Of a stretch of 64,000 bases of DNA, positions 25,280 through 34,205 are shown piece after piece; position 1 is the first letter of the stretch, and every line of letters begins with the position of its first letter. A model generated the notes under the pieces. It was not told the origin of the DNA. It ran no database searches and saw only the letters and a program-made list of their open reading frames with translations. A program made the position numbers and the translations under genes. This stretch comes from Sulfurovum sp. (GTDB lineage: Bacteria > Campylobacterota > Campylobacteria > Campylobacterales > Sulfurovaceae), in contig JAGXFO010000018.1 of the NCBI GenBank assembly GCA_024637255.1, forward strand, positions 1 through 64,000, given 5' to 3'.

Positions 25280-25711
25280 TTAGAGACCAAAAACACACTT
25301 ATCATCTGTATCATAATAAAAACTGCCATCTGTATAGGTTGTGCTTACACCAAAAGAAACACATTCATAGGGGATATCGCCCTTTCCACCATCAAGATCA
25401 TCCACAATATACACAATATGATCTACAACAGGATCATAATCATAATTGCCCTCAAGTCCAATAAAATCAAATGTACACTCCTCTCCAACATAAAAGGAAA
25501 ATTCTCCATTAGAAGCTGTTTCACTCCATGCACTCATCGAATCACAGATATAAGGCACTCCACCATAAGACAAACCTTTTTCATCCACTAAAAATAAAGT
25601 TGTAAAACCATCGTCAACAGGAACATATCCTCCAGAACTGTCTCCGCCACCACATCCACTCATCGCCAATACTGCCACGCCAGATGCCAAAAGCATCATA
25701 AATCTTTTCAT
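25280..25711 (-). CDS. Small secreted lipoprotein with an internal duplication
   Basis: A 143-residue protein of unknown function. The N-terminus is a lipoprotein signal (MKRFMMLLASGVAVLAMSGC, lipid-carrying Cys20) followed by a Gly/Ser/Asp linker. The rest is two related units of about 45-50 residues: GLSYGGVPYICDS ... NGEFSFYVGEECTFDF and GKGDIPYECVS ... DGSFYYDTDDKCVFGL. Each has one Cys after a PY motif and one near the end, which could form a disulfide. Asp/Glu are abundant. It would be anchored in a membrane facing the periplasm or outside. I do not recognise the family. Confidence 0.7.
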   Translation of the reverse strand: MKRFMMLLASGVAVLAMSGCGGGDSSGGYVPVDDGFTTLFLVDEKGLSYGGVPYICDSMSAWSETASNGEFSFYVGEECTFDFIGLEGNYDYDPVVDHIVYIVDDLDGGKGDIPYECVSFGVSTTYTDGSFYYDTDDKCVFGL

Positions 25712-25758
25712 CCCTCACTCCTTATTAAATAATAGAGACATATTAATGCAAAATCGTG

Positions 25759-26766
25759 TCAAATTCGTGTTAGCAATTCTGCTATCTTTTCACTGCCATT
25801 TTTTTCGACAATTTTCATAAGTCCTTTACTTCTTTCTTGCAAGTTCTCATCTAAAAGTGCCAGTACTTTTTGTACATCTATCTCTTTTTCTCTCATAATC
25901 CACGCGAGATCTTTTTCTACCAAAAACTGCGCATTGTAGAACTGATGGTCACTCGCAGCATAAGGGTAAGGAATGAACAGCGTAGGCACAGCCGTTGCGC
26001 TAAGTTCCCAAAGTGTAGATGCGCCTGAGCGGGCTACGGCAAAATCAGCTTCATTCATGTAGTCTGCCAGCCTGTCTGTAAAACCAAACACTTCTGCCTC
26101 TATACCTAATTCATCATAGGCTTTTTGCACCTCATCAATGTTATTTTGGCCGGCTTGATGGATAATTTTGATGCCTCTTTCTTTGAGTTGTGCTGCCATC
26201 TGCAAAGCCAGTGTATTGATAGCCTTTGCACCTTGCGAGCCCCCAAGAAAAATGATGGTGTTGATCTTGTCGCGGATGTGGGCATTCTCAAAAAATATGT
26301 GTTTAATCGGATATGCTTTAATGGGACTCTCATTCAGATACGAAGAGATAAAAGCAGTTGCATAGGGTTTGAGAAACTTATTGAGCGAACCAAGGGCTGC
26401 ATTTTGTTCATGTATCACCAAAGGAATACGCAATATTTTGGCTGCAAACGCAGTGGAAGCAGCCGAAAAACCCCCTACTGAAAAAATCACTTTTGGCTTA
26501 TGTTTTCTTAAAATCCTGATGGCTTGTCTGGTTGCCTTAGTCATCATCAAAAGAGATTTCATTTTCCCTAATGTACCCTGATTAACAACGCCTCTTGTTT
26601 CTAAAAAGTATTTGTATACAAAGTCATCATCATTTTCAAACCATTGCTTGTCCTGACCCTTGGTTGAGCCAATGTAAATAAGCTCTTCGTCCTGAAGATG
26701 CTCTTTAACCGCCTTGATGATGGCCAGGTGTCCACCCGTTCCACCACCTGTCATCACGATACTCAT
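25759..26766 (-). CDS. murG: UDP-GlcNAc:undecaprenyl-PP-MurNAc-pentapeptide GlcNAc transferase
   Basis: MurG, 335 residues, makes lipid II from lipid I at the inner face of the cytoplasmic membrane. The GT28 features are the N-terminal TGGGTGGHLAIIKAV loop, HEQNAALGSLNKFL, the second-domain FLGGSQGAKAINTL, and RSGASTLWELSATAVPTLFIPYPYAASDHQFYNAQFL, of which the GAST/E segment binds UDP-GlcNAc. It overlaps ftsW by 4 bases (ATGA type), so these two lipid II genes are translated together. Confidence 0.95.
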   Translation of the reverse strand: MSIVMTGGGTGGHLAIIKAVKEHLQDEELIYIGSTKGQDKQWFENDDDFVYKYFLETRGVVNQGTLGKMKSLLMMTKATRQAIRILRKHKPKVIFSVGGFSAASTAFAAKILRIPLVIHEQNAALGSLNKFLKPYATAFISSYLNESPIKAYPIKHIFFENAHIRDKINTIIFLGGSQGAKAINTLALQMAAQLKERGIKIIHQAGQNNIDEVQKAYDELGIEAEVFGFTDRLADYMNEADFAVARSGASTLWELSATAVPTLFIPYPYAASDHQFYNAQFLVEKDLAWIMREKEIDVQKVLALLDENLQERSKGLMKIVEKNGSEKIAELLTRI

Positions 26767-27944
26767 TTTATGCGGCCTTCACTGTCTCTTGGTACTTTTT
26801 TAGACACCATCAGTACCATACCTATGGCAATACACGCCGCCCAGATGTGAGAGCCTCCATAACTCAAGAATGGTACAGCAATCCCTTTAATAGGGGTAAT
26901 GCCCGAAATCCCATAGGAGTTGAGAATAAAAGCAAATGCTATAAGTAGCCCTGCTCCTATAGAAAACAGGTAATACATAGGGTTTTTGACTTTAGAGGCT
27001 ATCTTGAAAATACGAAATATTATAAAAAGCATAGTCAATGTCACCAAAGTAAGGCCAAGAAACCCTAACTCCTCAGTGATTCCGGCCAAAATAAAGTCGG
27101 TATGTACTTCGCTTAGGTATCCCAATTTAAACTGGCCATTCCCAAGCCCTTCGCCCCATATTCCGCCATTATGAATAGCATTTAAAGAATTGGATATCTG
27201 ATAAGGCTCTTTTCCGGCTTCGACACGAAGGGATTGGACGGACTCAAAGGGCAACACAGAGAGTATGTTGTCCTGCACTGTTCCCCACCAGCTTTTAATA
27301 CGAGCCATACGGTGAGGTGCGAAAAAGATAAGTCCTATGAATGCTGAAAAAACACCAGAAAGCAACATAAAAAAGAACTTCAACGAACTCCCGATAAACA
27401 AAAATAGCACCATCAGTGTACCGCCTAATACCACCACCTGACCCAAATCTTTTTGAAATACGGCAATAATAACTACAGCCACTAAAAAAACAAAAAGATA
27501 CGGTGCAAAAGCCTGTATCTCTTCACGAAATCCCATTTTGGTCTTGTCGAGTAATTTACGGGCAAAACTCCAAGACAGGAAAAAAACAAACCCTACTTTA
27601 AAAAACTCAACAGGAGCTATGGACATCGGTCCTAAATGTATCCACCGTTTCGCTCCTCCTACAGCATTCACCAAAGAAGAAGGTAAAAACTGCATCATTA
27701 TCATAAGTATAAAAAAAAGAATAAAGAGTCCCATGCCCACTCTTGAAAACCATTTATCCGGATCGAGTTTACTTAAAATGACCATCGTAACAAAACCTAT
27801 AAGAATGGCCATGCCTTGTCGTAAGAAGAAATGAAAATCTGTATAGTTAAAATGCAGAACCGTATAAGCAGAGAGAGAATAGCTCATCACCAGTGAAAGT
27901 GTTAAGAGTACCATTACGCCGGCAAAAAGGGGTTTGTCTATCAT
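26763..27944 (-). CDS. ftsW: SEDS-family peptidoglycan polymerase FtsW/RodA
   Basis: A SEDS protein of 393 residues with about ten membrane helices, which polymerises septal glycan strands. Hallmarks are GAKRWIHLGPMSIAPVEFFKVGF, FQKDLGQ, SLNAIHNGGIWGEGLGNGQ, HTDFILAGITEELGFLG and GISGITPIKGIAVPFLSYGGS. The start at 27944 is preceded by AGAGAT. The neighbours murG (overlapping) and the divergent PBP2-type gene ftsI support FtsW rather than RodA, because SEDS proteins pair with their class B PBPs. Confidence 0.92.
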   Translation of the reverse strand: MIDKPLFAGVMVLLTLSLVMSYSLSAYTVLHFNYTDFHFFLRQGMAILIGFVTMVILSKLDPDKWFSRVGMGLFILFFILMIMMQFLPSSLVNAVGGAKRWIHLGPMSIAPVEFFKVGFVFFLSWSFARKLLDKTKMGFREEIQAFAPYLFVFLVAVVIIAVFQKDLGQVVVLGGTLMVLFLFIGSSLKFFFMLLSGVFSAFIGLIFFAPHRMARIKSWWGTVQDNILSVLPFESVQSLRVEAGKEPYQISNSLNAIHNGGIWGEGLGNGQFKLGYLSEVHTDFILAGITEELGFLGLTLVTLTMLFIIFRIFKIASKVKNPMYYLFSIGAGLLIAFAFILNSYGISGITPIKGIAVPFLSYGGSHIWAACIAIGMVLMVSKKVPRDSEGRIK

Positions 27945-28031
27945 CTAAATCTCTTTTGTTCTATATTAATTAGTATTTTATCAGATTTAATAGATAACTT
28001 TGATAAAATTACACTCTATTAAGAGGGAAAT

Positions 28032-30215
28032 ATGGATAAAGAAATACAAAATAAAGCAATACTTCAAAGAAAGAACAAAATTACTTTCCTTTTTTTGCTC
28101 TTGGTGGCTGTTATGTTTATTTTCCTATTTTCTGTACTAAAAACTATCTCTTCAGACAGACGTATACCCAGTGATCATAATACCATTTACGACCGTTCAT
28201 TTCGCGGATCTATTATTTCAGCAGATGATTATACACTCAGTAATTCACGTAAAACCTATCAGGCTGTGATACGAGGTGCGAGTATTGTCCCCGATAAAAA
28301 GCCTCTTTTTGTCAAACTTTTCAGCATTTATAGCGGTATTCCGGAAATAACCCTGCTTCAAAAATTTAAAGATCATAAAGGAAAGGAGAGAAGCGGTAAT
28401 ATCATTCTCTCTAAAACCATCAATGCGCGTTCTGCGATGCAACTGAAAGCACTCTCTTATAAACTGAGAAAAATGGATGTCTTTCGTTCCATAAAAACCC
28501 ATAATGGTGTACAGGTTGTCTTTGGTTTGGATATCATCGAAAACGGGGAAAGCAGACGTTTCCCACTTGCTGATGTACTTAGCCCCATTTTAGGATACGT
28601 GGGAGACAATAGTGATGGAAAATATACACGTCCCAAAGGGAAGAAGGGTCTGGAAAGTGCCTATGAAAAACATATTACTTCCAAAAAGAACGGCTATTTC
28701 CAAGGTAAACGTGATGTCATCGGTACAGTGATTCATGACAAGAACAGCATCAAAATGCAACGTGTAGACGGGCTAGATTTACATCTCAATATCCCCCTTG
28801 CCCTTCAAAGACGTGTTGAACTCATGGCAGACCAAATGAAACAAAGTGTTGAGGCGGACGAAGTTATGGTCGCTGTAATGGAGAGTCGAACAGGAAAAGT
28901 ATTGAGTTTGGCAACGTCAAATCGCTATGACCCTTCCAATATTAGGCAAGAAGACATTGCCTCTCTGGTTCCAAAGTTTACAGAGTATCCTTATGAAGCA
29001 GGTTCGGTACTTAAGCCTCTCACTATTGCTATTGCTCTTGACAAAAACAAAATCACTCCCGACACTGTTTTTAAAACAGGCTATAAAAAGTTTGACATTA
29101 CAGGAGGACAAAGCGTAAGTGATGACGACTACTTTGAGTCCCTCCCTGTTACTGATATTGTTGTGCACTCTTCCAATGTTGGTACTTCTCAGATTTCATG
29201 GACACTCACAGGACAGGAGTTTAGAGAAGGGTTGCTCAAATTTGGTATAGCTAAAAAAACGGGAATAGACCTTTCGCGTGACTTGCCCGGTACACTCAAA
29301 CCGCTTAGCATACTCAATCATCCAATGCATAGAGCAAACTCTTCATTTGGCTATGGAATGATGGTGACCTTTGCTCAACTTCTTAAAGCCTACTCTGCTT
29401 TTAATAACGATGGCTTGGCAGTCACTCCCCGTATTGTGAATTATTTACAAGATGCTAAAGGAAATCATTATACCCTTGATCCAAAAATAGGTAATGTGCA
29501 AGCCATCAGTAAAAAAGCTGCAAACCAAATACATGATATCTTAAAAGAAGTTGTCAACAGAGGCACTGGGGTAAAAGCACAATACCCTGGGCTGGAAGTC
29601 GGAGGAAAAACAGGAACGGCGCACATCGCCAAGAACGGTCGCTATGTAAGAGAGTATCATAGTAGTTTTTATGGTTTTGCCAATGATAAAGAAGGACATA
29701 AATACACTATAGGTGCCTTCGTTATACGCGCAAAAAAATACCGCCATTATTTTTCTTCACTCTCGGCTGTACCTACATTTAGAAATACTATAGACATTCT
29801 GGTAGAACTCGATTATCTCAAACCTGAAGGGGGAGTGGAAGTCATCGCCCCTGAAATAAAAATAGACAAACCCCTCATGGAAGAAACACTTACGACCATA
29901 CCTGAAGAAACAGCCGACACAGAAGACACAGAAGAAGACACAGAAGCAGACACAGAAGCAGACACGGAAGCAGACACGGAAGAAGATGCTATCAAAAAAA
30001 TAACCCCTTCGGTCAAGGAATTGTTTAATATAAAACCGACACCAAGACCAGTACAGTCTCCACCAGAAAGACCAAAAACGGTAGAGCCTCCGCTGGAGAG
30101 ACCAAAAATGGTAGAGCCTGCATGGCAAAGACCAAAACCGGCACAAGAAGCATACACCAAACCAGTGCCTGTCAAAAAGAAATCAACCCAAAAGCATTTT
30201 GACGATATGTTTTAA
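28032..30215 (+). CDS. ftsI: Class B penicillin-binding protein (FtsI/PBP3-like), with repetitive tail
   Basis: A peptidoglycan transpeptidase of 727 residues. An N-terminal anchor (residues 18-38) leads to the pedestal domain with DRSFRGSIIS. The penicillin-binding domain follows: SxxK in YEAGSVLKPLT, SxN in HSSNVGTSQ, and KTG in VGGKTGTAHI. After the domain end (about 600) comes a tail of nearly 130 residues, first acidic repeats of TEAD/TEED, then three Pro-rich copies of the type PPERPKTVE. The tail is coded by near-identical short DNA repeats at about 29915-30140. It is divergent from ftsW, its likely SEDS partner, 87 bases away. Confidence 0.9.
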   Translation: MDKEIQNKAILQRKNKITFLFLLLVAVMFIFLFSVLKTISSDRRIPSDHNTIYDRSFRGSIISADDYTLSNSRKTYQAVIRGASIVPDKKPLFVKLFSIYSGIPEITLLQKFKDHKGKERSGNIILSKTINARSAMQLKALSYKLRKMDVFRSIKTHNGVQVVFGLDIIENGESRRFPLADVLSPILGYVGDNSDGKYTRPKGKKGLESAYEKHITSKKNGYFQGKRDVIGTVIHDKNSIKMQRVDGLDLHLNIPLALQRRVELMADQMKQSVEADEVMVAVMESRTGKVLSLATSNRYDPSNIRQEDIASLVPKFTEYPYEAGSVLKPLTIAIALDKNKITPDTVFKTGYKKFDITGGQSVSDDDYFESLPVTDIVVHSSNVGTSQISWTLTGQEFREGLLKFGIAKKTGIDLSRDLPGTLKPLSILNHPMHRANSSFGYGMMVTFAQLLKAYSAFNNDGLAVTPRIVNYLQDAKGNHYTLDPKIGNVQAISKKAANQIHDILKEVVNRGTGVKAQYPGLEVGGKTGTAHIAKNGRYVREYHSSFYGFANDKEGHKYTIGAFVIRAKKYRHYFSSLSAVPTFRNTIDILVELDYLKPEGGVEVIAPEIKIDKPLMEETLTTIPEETADTEDTEEDTEADTEADTEADTEEDAIKKITPSVKELFNIKPTPRPVQSPPERPKTVEPPLERPKMVEPAWQRPKPAQEAYTKPVPVKKKSTQKHFDDMF

Positions 30216-31036
30216 ATCCACAAATTATCTATAAGACGTGGCTTGCCTACCCAGGCTGCTACCAAAATGATAGTATTGCCTATCTCTACCTTCTCAAGGG
30301 CATTAAATGCCCTATCAACTATGACTACATACTCTACTTTATCGGCATCCTCCAGTACGTGTAACATTTCTTTTTTAATCGTCTCGGCATTAAGTTCACC
30401 AACCATAACCAATCTTGTGGCACACTTAAGTGAGCGTGAAAGGCACAGGGCACGCGTTTTCTCTTCATTATCCAAATACACGTTTCGACTGCTGAGTGCC
30501 AGTCCCCTATCGTCCCGTACTATGTCACAGGCGACAATATTGACATCCATAAAATAATTTTTTACCATCTGCACAATAAGAGCTAGCTGCTGTGCATCCT
30601 TTTTACCAAAATAGGCATTGGTTGCGCCACTGAGATTAAGAAGTTTCATAACAACCTGCAACATACCATCAAAATGTCCGGGACGCTTTTCACCTTCCAA
30701 AATATAACCACGAATAGCAGGTGCTCCTATGCAAAGTTCATCTGCTTCATACATGGCAACTATGGTTGGCATAAAAAGTATGTCTACTTTTGCTAGTTTA
30801 CATATTTTGATATCTGCTTCCTCCTTACGAGGATAGGCATCCAAATCTTCACCCTCTAAAAACTGCGTAGGGTTTACAAAAATCGAAACGATCAAAGCGT
30901 TATTTTCCTGTTTTGCCTGTTGTATAAGTGAAAGATGCCCTGTATGCAATGCTCCCATAGTTGGTACAAAACCTATACTGCCATTTAAGGCTTTTTTTGC
31001 TTCCTGTAACTCACTAATGCTTCTGGCAATAATCAT
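30212..31036 (-). CDS. panC: Pantothenate synthetase
   Basis: PanC joins pantoate and beta-alanine using ATP, the last step of pantothenate synthesis. Family motifs are SIGFVPTMGALHTGHLSLI (HIGH-like), SIFVNPTQFLEGEDLDAYPR, PGHFDGMLQVVMKLLNL, NAYFGKKDAQQLALI, and RDDRGLALSSRNVYL (KMSKS-like). I take the start at 31036 (MIIARSISEL, 274 residues), with four more codons possible upstream. The gene is convergent with ftsI; the two stop codons share the TTTAAA at 30211-30216. Confidence 0.95.
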   Translation of the reverse strand: MIIARSISELQEAKKALNGSIGFVPTMGALHTGHLSLIQQAKQENNALIVSIFVNPTQFLEGEDLDAYPRKEEADIKICKLAKVDILFMPTIVAMYEADELCIGAPAIRGYILEGEKRPGHFDGMLQVVMKLLNLSGATNAYFGKKDAQQLALIVQMVKNYFMDVNIVACDIVRDDRGLALSSRNVYLDNEEKTRALCLSRSLKCATRLVMVGELNAETIKKEMLHVLEDADKVEYVVIVDRAFNALEKVEIGNTIILVAAWVGKPRLIDNLWI

Positions 31037-31110
31037 CTCTAACCTCATATTTCACTATATTTTGATAAAATCATACCTAATTATTGGTAATGATAAAGGA
31101 AAGATTTTAT

Positions 31111-32205
31111 ATGGATGCATACGAGTACAGTGAACTACTAAAATCACTCACCCTAAAAATGGGAAATATTAAGAATATTATGAAACCTGATCTCTTACAG
31201 GCAAGGCTTGATGAGATAGAACAGATGCAGCAGAATCCAGACTTTTGGAATGATGCAGCCAATGCAGGGCAGATTTCCCAAGAGAAAACTAAAGCCCAAA
31301 GAATTCTAGCTACTTACAACAAAGCGCAAGACGCGGTGCAAGACGCACAAGAGTACTTTGAACTCTCCAAAGCGGAGAATGATGAAGAGACGCTTGAAAT
31401 GCTCTATGATGATGCAGAAAATCTACAGGCAAGTACCAATGCCCTGGAAATACAAATGATGCTCAGTGGCGAACATGATGGAGCCAATGCTATTGTCTCT
31501 ATACATCCAGGTGCTGGAGGCACAGAGTCGCAGGACTGGGCAAGTATGCTTTACCGTATGTACTTGCGCTGGGCAGAACGACACGGCTTTAAGGTCGAAA
31601 TGCTTGACTATCAGGCTGGAGAGGAAGCGGGTATCAAAGATGCTTCTTTCATCATCAAAGGTGAAAATGCCTACGGCTACCTCAAGGTAGAAAACGGCAT
31701 ACACAGACTTGTGCGAATCAGCCCTTTTGACTCAAATGCTAAACGACATACTTCATTTTCATCGGTAATGGTTTCACCTGAAATAGATGACGATATCAAT
31801 ATTGTTATCGAAGACAAAGACCTGCGTATTGATACTTATCGCTCATCAGGAGCAGGAGGACAGCATGTCAACAAAACCGAATCAGCTATCCGCCTTACAC
31901 ATATACCGACAAATGTCATTGTACAATGTCAAAATGACCGGTCTCAACATAAAAATAAAGCTGCTGCAATGAAGATGCTAAAGTCCCGTCTCTATGAGTA
32001 TGAAATGGCCAAAAAACAAGCTGTTCTGGATGGGGTGGAAAAGTCAGATATAGGCTGGGGACACCAAATACGCTCTTATGTAATGCAGCCTTATCAGCAG
32101 ATAAAAGACACAAGAAGCAATCAAGCCTTTTCGAATGTAGATGCCATTCTGGATGGAGACATAGACAAAATGCTTGAGGGTGTGCTCATTGCTCAGGCCA
32201 AGTAG
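31111..32205 (+). CDS. prfB: Peptide chain release factor 2
   Basis: RF2 terminates at UGA and UAA. It has 364 residues from the ATG at 31111, which has an AAAGGA site 10 bases upstream. The peptide-release GGQ is in RSSGAGGQHVNKTESAIRL, and the stop-recognition SPF is in LVRISPFDSNAKRH. The gene is a single open frame: the usual programmed +1 frameshift with an in-frame UGA near codon 25 is absent, as in other species that lack this autoregulation. The gene is plus-strand and stands alone. Confidence 0.96.
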   Translation: MDAYEYSELLKSLTLKMGNIKNIMKPDLLQARLDEIEQMQQNPDFWNDAANAGQISQEKTKAQRILATYNKAQDAVQDAQEYFELSKAENDEETLEMLYDDAENLQASTNALEIQMMLSGEHDGANAIVSIHPGAGGTESQDWASMLYRMYLRWAERHGFKVEMLDYQAGEEAGIKDASFIIKGENAYGYLKVENGIHRLVRISPFDSNAKRHTSFSSVMVSPEIDDDINIVIEDKDLRIDTYRSSGAGGQHVNKTESAIRLTHIPTNVIVQCQNDRSQHKNKAAAMKMLKSRLYEYEMAKKQAVLDGVEKSDIGWGHQIRSYVMQPYQQIKDTRSNQAFSNVDAILDGDIDKMLEGVLIAQAK

Positions 32206-32235
32206 CTACGTTAACTGGCACAACCATTCCAGAGG

Positions 32236-32364
32236 CTAGATCTCTTCGTTTGTGTCCTCTTTTTTTGCATACTTAGAAATCGTTTTAGTGATAACTATAG
32301 CTGCAATAAAAGCCAAAAGTATCATAGAAGTTGTATATAATACATTCATTAAGTCTATTTTCAT
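32236..32364 (-). CDS. 42-residue single-helix membrane protein, coupled to the ABC ATPase gene
   Basis: A small ORF beginning at an ATG that overlaps the stop of the LolD-like gene (ATGA, 4 bases). It encodes 42 residues with one clear membrane helix (about 9-27, YTTSMILLAFIAAIVITKT) and a charged end (KYAKKEDTNEEI). The tight coupling and the good single-span pattern argue that it is translated. Function unknown; it may be a small partner of the ABC ATPase or of an unlinked permease. Nothing with similar features is recognised. Confidence 0.6.
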   Translation of the reverse strand: MKIDLMNVLYTTSMILLAFIAAIVITKTISKYAKKEDTNEEI

Positions 32365-33011
32365 ACCTCTGCCTTCAAGACTTTATCTTCAAGCTTATAA
32401 ATGCTGTCACAACGCTCTGCCATATTCTTATCATGCGTCACAAGTAAAAGTCCAGCGCCCGTCTTTTTAACATAATCCAACAATACATCCATAACCAAAT
32501 CAGCGGTTTCCTGATCCAGGTTTCCTGTAGGTTCATCAGCAAAGATAATACGAGGTTTCTTGTTTAGCACTCTGGCTATTGAAACACGCTGCTGCTGTCC
32601 ACCAGAAAGTTCACCAATTTTTTGCTTCATCAATTCTTTTATCTCTAGCTTTTCCAGTATTGCATCATCTATTTTCTCTCCGCTTAACATCGCTGCCACC
32701 TCAATATTTTCCAGTGCACTCATGCCTTTGAATAAATAATGAAATTGGAAAATAATCCCTATGTCATAGCGACGTATGGACTCTATGGCTAGGTCATCAA
32801 GTGCATACAGGTCTTGCTTAAAGAGTCTTACCTTACCTTCATCAGGTTTGATAAAAGTTGAAAGTATATGTAAAAGTGTGGACTTACCACAGCCACTTCG
32901 ACCAACTATGGCTATACTCTGTTCTGGCTCCAAAGAAATGTTTATATCATGAAACAGCAGGGTATCAAAACCATGAGAGATATTTTGAGCTTCCAATAAA
33001 AATTGAGACAT
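32361..33011 (-). CDS. ABC transporter ATP-binding protein, LolD/MacB type
   Basis: An ATPase of 216 residues from the LolD/FtsE/MacB class of mechanotransmission ABC systems. Walker A is VGRSGCGKSTLL (about residues 37-48), the Q-loop is IIFQFHYLFKGMSALEN, the signature is LSGGQQQRVSIARVL, Walker B is IIFADEPTGNLD, and the H-loop is LLVTHDKNMA. The FxFHxLF pattern fits lipoprotein release (LolD). The LolC/E-type permease is not adjacent, which is common in this phylum. A coupled 42-residue membrane ORF follows directly. Confidence 0.88.
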   Translation of the reverse strand: MSQFLLEAQNISHGFDTLLFHDINISLEPEQSIAIVGRSGCGKSTLLHILSTFIKPDEGKVRLFKQDLYALDDLAIESIRRYDIGIIFQFHYLFKGMSALENIEVAAMLSGEKIDDAILEKLEIKELMKQKIGELSGGQQQRVSIARVLNKKPRIIFADEPTGNLDQETADLVMDVLLDYVKKTGAGLLLVTHDKNMAERCDSIYKLEDKVLKAEV

Positions 33012-33092
33012 AAATCGCCTTTAAACTATTTGAGATATTTTAACATAAAAAAAATGATTGGTGTATTGAGAGTATAGGGGGGAATTTAGTAC

Positions 33093-33121
33093 GTCTACTC
33101 CAGACTGAATTCTGGGTAGAC
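33093..33121. terminator. Stable hairpin after tsf
   Basis: GTCTAC-(T)-CCAGA ... TCTGG-GTAGAC gives an 11-bp interrupted stem, starting 21 bases beyond the tsf stop. No good T-run follows on the minus strand, so termination is plausible but not shown. Confidence 0.4.
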
Positions 33122-33141
33122 ATAAAAATATGTACAAATAA

Positions 33142-34203
33142 TTAAGCCATTTGTTTAGCAACTTCAGCAGCAAAATCCTCTTCTACCACTTCGATTCCTT
33201 CGCCAACTTCTAGTCTTATGAAGTGTACGATTTCAGCTGTACCACCAGCTGCTTTTGCCTTATCCTGAACATATTCAAAAACGGTTTTACTGTCGTCCAT
33301 TACAAATTTCTGATCAAGAAGACATTGCTCCTGATCAAGAGTCGTATTGTCCGAGATGAATCTTTCAATCTTGCCAGGAAGTATTCTGTCCCAAATATTT
33401 TCAGGTTTTCCTTCGGCTTTAAGTTCATCTTTGAGCATTGCTTCGGCTACAGCCATAACCTCATGAGTCAATTGACTCATAGAGATATATTGTGGAATGT
33501 TTTTAAGTGTTTTACCGAGTCTGGCAAGTTCTTCATTCTCTTTCTCTATAGAAACAATTCTTCCCTTGGTTTCTTCTTCTACATAAGTAGGATCAAAATC
33601 TTTATAAGAAAGTGTTCTTGGTGACATAGCTGCAGCGTGCATTGCAACTTCTTTAAGTACAGAAGTCATTGCTTCGGCTGTTTTTACTGAATCACATTTA
33701 GCTTCAATAATTACACCATTTTGACCATTAGAATGAACATAGCCATTTACAGCTGTAGTTTCATCTCCAGCCATAAGTGCCGCTCTTCTAACCTCAAGTT
33801 TTTCGCCAATAGTCGCAATTTGAAGAGAAAGATACTCAGAAAAAGGCTCACCATTAATAACAGAAGCATTAATAGCTTCAGCATCAGCCAAATTATTCTC
33901 AAAAGCATGATTTACAACTGTAGTCATAAGTGCTTTAAATTTTTCGTTTTGTGAAACAAAGTCAGTTTGAGAGTTAATTTCAACAATTACTGCTTTATTA
34001 CCTTCAACTCTAACGCCAATTGCGCCCTCAGCTGCTACTTTTCCGGCTTTTTTAGCTGCAGCACCCATACCTTGGTCTCTTAGCCATGCAACCGCTTTGT
34101 CCATATCTCCATCAGCTGCAGTGAGTGCTTTTTTGCAGTCCATCATTCCTGCATCAGTCATTTCTCTGAGTGTTTTAATGTCTTTAGGTCCAAAGTTTGC
34201 CAT
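33142..34203 (-). CDS. tsf: Elongation factor Ts
   Basis: EF-Ts recycles EF-Tu by exchanging GDP for GTP. The 353 residues start with a UBA-like domain (KTLREMTDAGMMDCKKALTAADGDMDKAVAWLRDQG) and contain the TDFVSQNEKFKAL region that contacts EF-Tu, then two core subdomains. The length is greater than E. coli EF-Ts (283) because the second subdomain is expanded, as is usual in Campylobacterota. It lies 2 bases after rpsB on the same strand, the universal rpsB-tsf pair. Confidence 0.96.
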   Translation of the reverse strand: MANFGPKDIKTLREMTDAGMMDCKKALTAADGDMDKAVAWLRDQGMGAAAKKAGKVAAEGAIGVRVEGNKAVIVEINSQTDFVSQNEKFKALMTTVVNHAFENNLADAEAINASVINGEPFSEYLSLQIATIGEKLEVRRAALMAGDETTAVNGYVHSNGQNGVIIEAKCDSVKTAEAMTSVLKEVAMHAAAMSPRTLSYKDFDPTYVEEETKGRIVSIEKENEELARLGKTLKNIPQYISMSQLTHEVMAVAEAMLKDELKAEGKPENIWDRILPGKIERFISDNTTLDQEQCLLDQKFVMDDSKTVFEYVQDKAKAAGGTAEIVHFIRLEVGEGIEVVEEDFAAEVAKQMA

Positions 34204-34205
34204 GC

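Noticed and set aside
29915..30000. A CRISPR-like or minisatellite array
   Set aside because: The repeats are in frame within ftsI and code for an acidic tail; there are no spacers.
31111..31260. Programmed +1 frameshift in prfB
   Set aside because: The frame is open from the ATG through the whole gene with no in-frame UGA near codon 25, so no frameshift site exists here.
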